Source of the DNA: PFJX01 sp964646585
GTDB lineage: Bacteria; Pseudomonadota; Gammaproteobacteria; Burkholderiales; Thiobacillaceae
Reading direction: 5' to 3'
Length of the DNA stretch: 13,929 bases
Assembly: GCA_964646585.1 (NCBI GenBank)
Contig: CAZYEY010000141.1
Location: 1-13,929 of the forward strand
The position numbers and the translations under genes are program-made. Shown here one piece after another: positions 7,023 to 12,280 of this stretch. A model generated the notes under the pieces. It saw only the letters and a list, made by a program, of their open reading frames with translations. It made no database searches and was not told the origin of the DNA. Every line of letters starts with the position of its first letter. Position 1 is the stretch's first letter.

Positions 7023-7051
7023 GGGGGCATTGCGCCTCGGCATGCCCCCAT
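7021..7051. repeat. Perfect 10-bp inverted repeat overlapping the start codon of the COG0523 GTPase gene
   Basis: ATGGGGGCAT (7021-7030) and ATGCCCCCAT (7042-7051) are exact reverse complements separated by 11 nt. The ATG start codon (7050-7052) shares its first two bases with the downstream arm. It could be a DNA operator over the -10/start region or an RNA hairpin that hides the start codon. No Shine-Dalgarno sequence is visible for this gene. Confidence 0.85.
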
Positions 7052-8096
7052 GACTCCCCCCGCAAGCACTCTCCCCGTCACCCTGCTCACTGGTTTCCTG
7101 GGCAGCGGCAAGACCACCCTGCTCAACCACCTGTTGCGGCATCAGCCCCTGACCGCCGTGGTGATGAACGAGTTCGGCGAGATCGGCCTGGACCACCAGC
7201 TTTTGGAGGAATCCCGGGGGCCCTTGGCCCTGCTTTCCGGAGGCTGCGTCTGCTGTCAGATCCAGGGCACCCTGGCGCCCACCCTGAAAAACCTGTGGAT
7301 GGCCCGGGACGCGGGCAAGCTGCCGCCCTACCAACGCATCGTCATCGAAACCACCGGCATTGCCGACCCGGTCCCCATCCTGGATACCCTGCTGAACGAG
7401 CGCTGGATCGCCGCCCGCCATCGCATGGACGGCGTCGTCACCCTGGTGGACACGGTGCTGGGTGAAGGGCAACTGGATGATTACCCCGAAGCCCGCCGCC
7501 AGGTGGCGGTGGCGGACCGGATCCTGCTCAGCAAGACCGATCTGGCCGATGTGGATACCCTGGCGAAGCTGGAAGCCCGGCTGGATGAACTCAACCCCGC
7601 CGCGCCCCGATACCAGGTGCTCAATGGCGTCATCGACCCCGCCCTGATCCTGGACGCGGGCCTGTTCAACGCCCGGGACAAGCGCCCGGACGTGGCCAAG
7701 TGGCTTGCCCACCAGCGTTATAGACCCGTCGTTCGGGCTGGCTTGCTGGGCGGCCCGTCGCGACCGGCGGCCACCCACCAGGACGAGGGGCGAATCCGTG
7801 CCTTCGGTCTGAGTTTCGATGCCCCCCTGGACTGGACCGCCCTCATTTCGGCCCTGGAGATGCTCATGGCCTTCCGGCCCAAGCACCTCTTGCGCATGAA
7901 GGCCATCGTCCAGGTGGAAGGCAAGGCCAACCCGGTGGTTCTGCACGGCGTCCAGCACCTGCTCTACCCCCCCGCCGAACTCGCGGAATGGCCCGAGGGC
8001 GAGCGCCGCAGCCGCTTCGTCTTCATCACTGCCGACCTGGAACCGGAATTCGTGCAGAAGCTGCTGGAGGATTTCACCCGGGCAGTGGCCGGATGA
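7050..8096 (+). CDS. COG0523 (CobW/YjiA-like) G3E GTPase, putative metal chaperone
   Basis: This is a cytoplasmic GTPase of 348 aa that binds metal and is thought to pass it to client proteins. The Walker A motif is GFLGSGKTT (G15-T23). The metal-binding motif of the subfamily is C66-V-C68-C69 in SGGCVCCQ. IVIETTG lies at ~97-103, and the guanine-specificity motif is S161-K-T-D164 (SKTD in place of NKxD). The CobW C-terminal domain runs from ~255 to 340. There is no long His-rich loop. The start is the only possible one in frame, as no upstream start codon exists, and it lies in an inverted repeat. Members act in cobalamin synthesis, nitrile hydratase maturation or zinc-scarcity responses. 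Here the neighbours (ZIP, Dps, Bfd, Bfr) point to metal homeostasis, not cobalamin. Confidence 0.92.
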   Translation: MTPPASTLPVTLLTGFLGSGKTTLLNHLLRHQPLTAVVMNEFGEIGLDHQLLEESRGPLALLSGGCVCCQIQGTLAPTLKNLWMARDAGKLPPYQRIVIETTGIADPVPILDTLLNERWIAARHRMDGVVTLVDTVLGEGQLDDYPEARRQVAVADRILLSKTDLADVDTLAKLEARLDELNPAAPRYQVLNGVIDPALILDAGLFNARDKRPDVAKWLAHQRYRPVVRAGLLGGPSRPAATHQDEGRIRAFGLSFDAPLDWTALISALEMLMAFRPKHLLRMKAIVQVEGKANPVVLHGVQHLLYPPAELAEWPEGERRSRFVFITADLEPEFVQKLLEDFTRAVAG

Positions 8097-8105
8097 TAGT
8101 GCTTG

Positions 8106-8133
8106 TTGACAACCGTTCTCATTTGCATAAGAT
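8106..8133 (+). promoter_or_regulatory. Promoter of bfd with Fur-box-like sequence
   Basis: A consensus -35 TTGACA (8106-8111), a 16-bp spacer and TAAGAT (8128-8133) precede bfd. Read on the minus strand, 8107-8123 is AATGAGAACGGTTGTCA, which matches the Fur consensus AATGATAATCATTATCA at 12 of 17 positions and overlaps the -35. Fur repression of bfd under iron sufficiency is known in other proteobacteria, so the placement makes sense. Confidence 0.6.
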
Positions 8134-8160
8134 GGTGGCGTCCTTATTCAGGAGACCGTC

Positions 8161-8361
8161 ATGTATGTTTGTATCTGCCAGGCCGTGACCGAAAAACAGG
8201 TTCGTGATGCCGTGGGGCAGGGAGCCCATTCCCTCAGCGCCCTGCGGGAACATCTGGGCGTGGCATCCGAATGCGGCAAGTGCGCCCGTTGCGCCCACGG
8301 CATCATCCAGGAATGCCGGAACTGCCCCAGTGCCCCCGAAGGGGCTTCCTGCGCCGGCTGA
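8161..8361 (+). CDS. bfd: Bacterioferritin-associated ferredoxin Bfd
   Basis: Bfd is a small [2Fe-2S] protein that docks on bacterioferritin and passes electrons through its haem to release stored iron. The product is 66 aa, with AGGAG at 8150-8154. The cluster ligands C4, C6, C38 and C41 are all present (MYVCICQAVT and ECGKCARC) at the same residue numbers as in E. coli Bfd. Further cysteines at C44, C52, C55 and C64 are not part of the usual set. It lies upstream of bfr but is separated by 142 nt holding a likely second promoter, so the two can be expressed separately, as expected for opposite roles in iron release and storage. Confidence 0.95.
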   Translation: MYVCICQAVTEKQVRDAVGQGAHSLSALREHLGVASECGKCARCAHGIIQECRNCPSAPEGASCAG

Positions 8362-8377
8362 GGCCGACGATCCTGCC

Positions 8378-8413
8378 TATAATCCGCCCAACCGGTATCC
8401 AACCGGTAGGCGG
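8378..8413 (+). promoter_or_regulatory. bfr promoter -10 and 11-bp tandem repeat/hairpin
   Basis: A perfect TATAAT lies at 8378-8383, without a clear -35. Directly after it, CCAACCGGTA occurs twice with an 11-bp period (8388-8397 and 8399-8408). The two ACCGGT copies can pair, flanked by CCGCC (8384-8388) and GGCGG (8409-8413), forming a stem with a 5-nt loop. It could be a helically phased operator at the start site or a leader hairpin. Confidence 0.45.
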
Positions 8414-8464
8414 CGGATCGCCCATTAGCCAATTCCTCCAGCCAACGGCTCGCCGAGATTCCCG

Positions 8465-8480
8465 GGTTGCGCGCGCAACC
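8465..8480. repeat. 16-bp perfect palindrome in the bfr leader
   Basis: GGTTGCGCGCGCAACC is its own reverse complement and lies 13 nt upstream of the bfr ribosome site (AGGAG, 8494-8498). It may be a dimeric regulator site or a small leader hairpin (6-bp stem, GCGC loop). Confidence 0.6.
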
Positions 8481-8503
8481 GGAACTTAACGACAGGAGTC
8501 CCC

Positions 8504-8983
8504 ATGAAAGGCGACAAGAAGGTCATTCAACTGCTCAACAAGGCCCTGGCAGTGGAACTCACCGCCATCAACCAGTATTTCCTCCATGCCCGCATGTACA
8601 AGAACTGGGGCCTCAACGCCCTGGGCAAGCACGAGTACGAGGAGTCCATCGAGGAGATGAAGCACGCCGACAAGCTCATCGAACGCATCCTGTTCCTTGA
8701 AGGGCTACCCAATCTGCAAACCCTCAACAAGCTCAATATCGGCGAGAACGTACCCGAATGTCTGGCCGGCGACCTCAAGCTGGAACTCGGCGGCCGAGAG
8801 CTCTACGTGGAAGCCATCGCCTACTGCGAATCCATCAGGGACTACGTCTCCCGACAGGTTCTGGACGACATCCTGGAAGAGACCGAGGAGCACATCGATT
8901 ACCTGGAGACCCAACTGCAACTGGTGGAGAAGGTGGGTTTGCAGAACTACCTGCAAAGCGCCATGGGCGAGATCGGATCCTGA
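8504..8983 (+). CDS. bfr: Bacterioferritin subunit with haem ligand, E127 replaced
   Basis: Bacterioferritin is a 24-mer iron-storage cage with haem at two-subunit interfaces. The product is 159 aa and aligns without gaps to E. coli Bfr (158 aa), starting MKGDKKVIQLLNKALAVEL. Haem ligand M52 is present (EEMKHAD). Ferroxidase ligands E18, E51, H54, E94 and H130 are present, but position 127, Glu in E. coli, is Thr here (LEETEEHID). Such a subunit may have altered ferroxidase activity or partner with a second Bfr subunit, as in two-subunit bacterioferritins. The start is supported by AGGAG at 8494-8498. It is followed by a strong terminator and preceded by bfd. Confidence 0.96.
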   Translation: MKGDKKVIQLLNKALAVELTAINQYFLHARMYKNWGLNALGKHEYEESIEEMKHADKLIERILFLEGLPNLQTLNKLNIGENVPECLAGDLKLELGGRELYVEAIAYCESIRDYVSRQVLDDILEETEEHIDYLETQLQLVEKVGLQNYLQSAMGEIGS

Positions 8984-9002
8984 AGCGCCTTAAGCTCCCA
9001 GG

Positions 9003-9029
9003 AAAAGCGGGCCATGGCCCGCTTTTTTT
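9003..9029 (+). terminator. Rho-independent terminator after bfr
   Basis: AAAAGCGGGCC (9003-9013) pairs perfectly with GGCCCGCTTTT (9016-9026), and the T-run continues to 9029 (seven T in all). It lies 20 nt after the bfr stop and ends the bfd/bfr unit. Reading from the other strand there are only four T, so it is mainly one-directional. Confidence 0.93.
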
Positions 9030-9065
9030 GTCGACCCCGGGCGAAAAAAAATGAAGGCAAAAGCC

Positions 9066-9093
9066 TTGCAGATGAGAATAGCTCTCATCTAAT
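9066..9093 (+). promoter_or_regulatory. Fur-box-like palindrome inside a promoter
   Basis: AGATGAGA-ATAGC-TCTCATCT (9070-9090) has perfect 8-bp arms and resembles Fur sites of the TGAGAAT-N-xxTCTCA type, matching TGATAATCATTATCA at 10 of 15 positions. It sits between a -35-like TTGCAG (9066-9071) and a -10 TCTAAT (9088-9093, 5 of 6), with a 16-bp spacer. Repressor binding there would block RNA polymerase. The next gene begins at 9191. Confidence 0.65.
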
Positions 9094-9190
9094 ATAAAAT
9101 CAATGTCACCCGATATTTGTCGGATGACGTGGCAGCCAGCCAAGGGAAACCCAGCCAGCCGATCTCGACAACCCGATACGGGAGACGGAC

Positions 9191-9337
9191 ATGGAATGGG
9201 GTAAGACCTTCCTTTGGGTGATCCGGGGCGGCGCGGCTGGATTCGCGCTGTTCATCATGCTGGTGGTGGCGGTGTACGCCCTGGTGCCGCTGGAATCCGA
9301 TCCAGCGGAACGGGTCGTCCAGGCAGACGCGGGTTGA
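9191..9337 (+). CDS. Small single-pass membrane protein, 48 aa, unknown function
   Basis: The ATG at 9191 follows GGGAGA (9180-9185). The 48-aa product has a short basic start (MEWGKTFLWVIRGG), one hydrophobic helix at ~14-33 (AAGFALFIMLVVAVYALVPL) and an acidic tail (ESDPAERVVQADAG). By the positive-inside pattern the N-terminus is probably cytoplasmic. No family is recognised. It is the first gene after the Fur-box-like promoter, and its stop is 7 nt before the next start, so it heads a three-gene operon. Its length and lack of Cys/His ligands make direct metal transport unlikely; it may be an assembly or regulatory membrane peptide. Confidence 0.65.
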   Translation: MEWGKTFLWVIRGGAAGFALFIMLVVAVYALVPLESDPAERVVQADAG

Positions 9338-9344
9338 GGTGGCC

Positions 9345-9605
9345 ATGGACACGCAATCCAACGACATCGATCTCATCGCCGGCCTCCTGGAACACCTGGC
9401 CTGCCACCTGCAAACCGGACGTCCACGCTCCGCCCACCTGGCCCGGCTGCTACTGGACCGGCTGGCAGCCGAGACCGACAGCGACATCCTGCGGGAACGC
9501 TGCCAGCAGTTGCGGGAAGTCCTGGAAGAGCAGGGCGAGGCGTCCCAGGCCCGGTACGTTTCCTCCCGTCGGCTGATCAGGGAATGCCTGGGAGTGACCC
9601 CATGA
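9345..9605 (+). CDS. Small helical protein, 86 aa, unknown function
   Basis: The ATG at 9345 is preferred over GTG at 9339, which overlaps its own ribosome site (GAGGTG, 9336-9341). The product is soluble and predicted almost wholly alpha-helical, with two helical stretches: DIDLIAGLLEHLACHLQTG and HLARLLLDRLAAETDSDI/LRERCQQLREVLEEQ. It has three cysteines (C20, C53 and C81) and no CxxC. No family is recognised. Its stop overlaps the next start in an ATGA (9602-9605), so it is translationally coupled to the DUF2325 protein and probably acts with it. Confidence 0.72.
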   Translation: MDTQSNDIDLIAGLLEHLACHLQTGRPRSAHLARLLLDRLAAETDSDILRERCQQLREVLEEQGEASQARYVSSRRLIRECLGVTP

Positions 9606-10948
9606 ACGCGCCCGACTGTTTCGAAGCCCGCTCGGCAGATTTGTTCAAGAAGTGGACGGCCCGCTTTCTCGGAACAGAGCCAGAAGCCAGCGCTGACCCG
9701 GCCGTGAAACGCCGGGCCAGCCGCCTGCCTACCCGCATCTGGGAGCTGGAACACAAGCTGCTGTGCCCCGTGGTGGGTACCTGCCTGCCCATGGACGAGG
9801 TACGCAAGATGGCCCGTAAACATGGCATCGTCCACACCGGCGCCTCGGACTATGAGGCCCACGTCGCCGTGGTGTCCCACTGCAAGAGCCGCAACCCGGT
9901 ATCCGAAGCGGTGCAGCAGACCCTGGATCGCCGCCACGCCCTATGGCTGGGTCGTTTTGCCAAAGTCAGGAGCGAAGGCGCGGCAGCCGAGATGTGGCGT
10001 GCCGCCCTGGACCGGGGCGAAGCCGCCGGCGCCCTGTGGGGCGCCGTCACTTGCCGGGCCACGGGTGAGGAACTGGGCCAGCGCCTCTACGAGGACATCC
10101 ACATGCTCTCCCATCAGGTGGGGGCGGGGGTGCGCGCCGATCTGGCCAGGATCGCCACTCTGGAGGCCGAGCTGAATCAGCTCCAGGGTCGGTTGAAGCG
10201 CGCCGCCCAGCGCTCGGAGGCCGATCTGGCCCAACGCGCAGCCCGAATCCGCTATTTGGAAAAGGCTCTGGCAAACGCCGAGGCCCGCGCTCAGGAGAGT
10301 GAAGACCTGCGGCGGCGCCTGGGGGAAATCGAATCCGGCCAGCGCCTGGTCGAGCTGGAGCGCCGTCTGGAAGAAGCCCAAGCCCGGACCGAGGCCCTCA
10401 CCCGCCATGCTGGCCGGGTCGAAGCCTTGGAGGCGCGCCTTGCCGCCCTCAAGGCCGACAACCAGAAGCTGTCCGAAAGCCTGCGTCTGGCCAGCGAGGA
10501 GCGGGATGCCCTGGAATGTTTGCTGGACGATGCGCCGGACTGTACGGACTGCGGTCTGGACCCGGCCTGTCCGGCCCGCCCCGAGTTCGGCGGCCGCCGT
10601 CTGCTCTGCGTGGGTGGCCGCACCAACCTTCAACCCCAGTACCGCTCACTGGTGGAAAAAGCCGGTGGCCAGTTCATGTACCACGACGGCGGCAAGGAGG
10701 AAGCCCTCTCGCGCCTGCCCGAACTCCTGGGCCAGGCCGACGCGGTAATCTGCCCCGCCGACTGCGTGGGCCACCCTGCCTATTACCAGTTGAAGCGCCA
10801 CTGCAAGCAGGCCGGCAAACCTTGTGTGCTGCTGCGCGGTTCCGGCCTGGCCAGCTTCGCCGACGGTTTGAGCCGGCTGGCGGAGGGCAGGTTCGATATC
10901 GGCATGGAAGCCCGTAGCTACGTCCGGGGGTCACCCGGGCAGAGCTGA
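9602..10948 (+). CDS. Coiled-coil protein with C-terminal DUF2325 domain
   Basis: The product is 448 aa when started at the ATG at 9602, coupled to the upstream gene by an ATGA overlap. Residues 1-170 are a globular part of unknown fold containing HKLLCPVVGTCLPMDEVRKM. Residues ~180-305 are a long coiled coil rich in E/A/R/L. A Cys cluster follows (C314, C317, C323 in DCTDCGLDPACP). DUF2325 covers ~334-430, with CVGGRTNLQPQYRSLVEKAG, MYHDGGKEE, VICPADCVGHPAYYQLKRHC and KPCVLLRGSGLASF. The biochemical role of DUF2325 is not known. Its Fur-box-like promoter and position after bfr suggest a role in iron or redox physiology. The cysteines could bind metal. Confidence 0.88.
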   Translation: MNAPDCFEARSADLFKKWTARFLGTEPEASADPAVKRRASRLPTRIWELEHKLLCPVVGTCLPMDEVRKMARKHGIVHTGASDYEAHVAVVSHCKSRNPVSEAVQQTLDRRHALWLGRFAKVRSEGAAAEMWRAALDRGEAAGALWGAVTCRATGEELGQRLYEDIHMLSHQVGAGVRADLARIATLEAELNQLQGRLKRAAQRSEADLAQRAARIRYLEKALANAEARAQESEDLRRRLGEIESGQRLVELERRLEEAQARTEALTRHAGRVEALEARLAALKADNQKLSESLRLASEERDALECLLDDAPDCTDCGLDPACPARPEFGGRRLLCVGGRTNLQPQYRSLVEKAGGQFMYHDGGKEEALSRLPELLGQADAVICPADCVGHPAYYQLKRHCKQAGKPCVLLRGSGLASFADGLSRLAEGRFDIGMEARSYVRGSPGQS

Positions 10949-10962
10949 CATCGTCCGGACGC

Positions 10963-11913
10963 TCAGGCTTGGTCGGCCGTCTGGCAGCGGCTGTCCCGGC
11001 AGTGGTTGATTTCCACGGTGATGTGGTCCAGGCCCGGGATCCCGGTGAGGACCTGGCGGTAATACTCGGCGGGCCGGGGCTGATGGGTCACCAGGGAGAG
11101 GATGCAGGCGCGGCTGGCGGGGCCTACCCGCCATAGGTGAAGGTCGGCCACCTCGTGGTCGGGAATGGCCTGGATGAGGCGGCGCACCTCGCTGGACACC
11201 TGGTCGTGATCTTCCGCGTCCAGCAGAACCTCGGCGCTGTCCCGGGCCAGGCCCCAGGCCCAGCGGCCCACCAGGGCAGCACCCGCCAGGCCCATCAGCG
11301 GGTCAAGGAATCGCCATCCGAAGATCATGCCGCCCGCCAGGGCGACGATGGCCAGCACCGAAGTGAGGGCATCGGCCACCACGTGCAGATAGGCGGCCCG
11401 CAGGTTGTGGTCCACCTGGTGGTGGTCGTGGTGATGGTGATGGTCATGGTGGTGGTGCTCATCCCCCAGCAGCCAGGCGCTCGCCAGGTTTACCACCAGC
11501 CCCAGGGCAGCCACGGCCATGGCCTCGGCGTAGTGGATGGATACGGGCTGGAGCAGGCGCAGCGCCGATTCCCAGACCATCCAGATGGCCACCATGCCCA
11601 GCAGCAGGGCGCTGGTGTAGCCGGCCAGGGCGGACACCTTGCCGGTGCCGAAGGTGAAGCGGGCATTCCCGGCATGGCGGCGGGCGAAGGCATAGGCGAA
11701 GGCAGCGAGGCCCAGGGCGGCCACGTGGCTCGCCATGTGCCAGGCGTCGGCCATCAGGGCCATGGAGCCGGTGAGCCAGCCGGCAACCAGTTCCACCAGC
11801 ATGGTGAGGAAGGTGAGCGCCACCACCCAGCGGGTGCGGCGTTCGGCGTGGCGCTCCGCCCCGGTGGCGAAGTCGTGGGCATGTTGCCAAAGGCGGAGGT
11901 CGTGGCCGGGCAT
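10963..11913 (-). CDS. dmeF: Cation diffusion facilitator, Co(II)/Ni(II) efflux pump DmeF
   Basis: This is an inner-membrane proton-driven metal exporter of 316 aa, starting at the ATG at 11913. It follows the DmeF pattern: an N-terminal His segment (HDLRLWQHAHDF), then ERRTRWVVALTFLTMLVELV. TM2 has the metal site D56-x-x-H59-x-x-x-H63 (DAWHMASH). Between TM4 and TM5 is a His-rich loop (152-169), and TM5 has H177-x-x-x-D181 (HVVADALTS). The cytoplasmic domain contains EVADLHLWRVGPASRACILSL. DAWHMASH in TM2 separates DmeF from ZitB/CzcD types, which have HxxxD there. It is convergent with the DUF2325 gene, only 14 nt away. A possible -10 (TAGAAT, about 11957-11962) lies upstream. No metal-sensor gene lies next to it. 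Confidence 0.92.
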   Translation of the reverse strand: MPGHDLRLWQHAHDFATGAERHAERRTRWVVALTFLTMLVELVAGWLTGSMALMADAWHMASHVAALGLAAFAYAFARRHAGNARFTFGTGKVSALAGYTSALLLGMVAIWMVWESALRLLQPVSIHYAEAMAVAALGLVVNLASAWLLGDEHHHHDHHHHHDHHQVDHNLRAAYLHVVADALTSVLAIVALAGGMIFGWRFLDPLMGLAGAALVGRWAWGLARDSAEVLLDAEDHDQVSSEVRRLIQAIPDHEVADLHLWRVGPASRACILSLVTHQPRPAEYYRQVLTGIPGLDHITVEINHCRDSRCQTADQA

Positions 11914-11978
11914 GGGAGCTCAGGGTGCTAGGTCAAAAGCGTATCCATGGATGGAGATTCTACGATCTCCCGCAACGT

Positions 11979-12254
11979 TCACCCTGTGACGAGACCATGG
12001 AAGCCTGCCGGCAGGGCAGCCAACAATCTGCCCCGGGCCTGCTGGTGGGCAGGGTTGTCATGGATTTCATCCAGCAACAGGATATCCACCCCGGGCAGCA
12101 GGCTGGGCGGGTCGGAGGGGCTGAGGGCGCGCCCATCCTTGGTGTCCAGGATGAAGTCGGCCAGGGCGCCCAGGCCGAAAAACGCCAGAAACGCCCAAAC
12201 CAACCATCGTGCCTGCGGTGACTGCATCGAAGTGCCGTCGCCTCTGGAAAACAT
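11979..12254 (-). pseudogene. Truncated ChaN-like (haem-binding uptake) protein remnant, 91 aa
   Basis: The frame starts at 12254 (or the in-frame ATG at 12227). It has an N-terminal hydrophobic signal segment (WLVWAFLAFFGLGALADFIL), then PGVDILLLDEIHDNPAHQQARGRLLAALP and stops at ~91 aa. This matches the first motif of ChaN/PF04187 proteins, usually LLGExHDNxxHH followed by about 200 more residues. Here Gly is Asp and the second His is Gln, and the rest of the domain is missing, replaced by the dmeF upstream region. It lies 26 nt after ahpF on the same strand, so it may still be transcribed. It could be a short functional protein, but loss of most of the domain favours a remnant. Confidence 0.6.
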
Positions 12255-12280
12255 CCCTCGCCCGGGTGGCTGGTTCGCCC

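Noticed and set aside
5251..7065. 604-codon minus-strand open frame across ZIP and dps
   Set aside because: Low-complexity Gly/His/Gln-rich translation, antisense to two well recognised genes; high GC keeps it open.
6711..7958. 415-codon minus-strand open frame
   Set aside because: Antisense shadow of the COG0523 GTPase, which has all its motifs on the plus strand.
11411..11463. Simple repeat-like CAT/GGT tract
   Set aside because: It is the coding sequence of the His-rich loop of DmeF, not a microsatellite of independent meaning.
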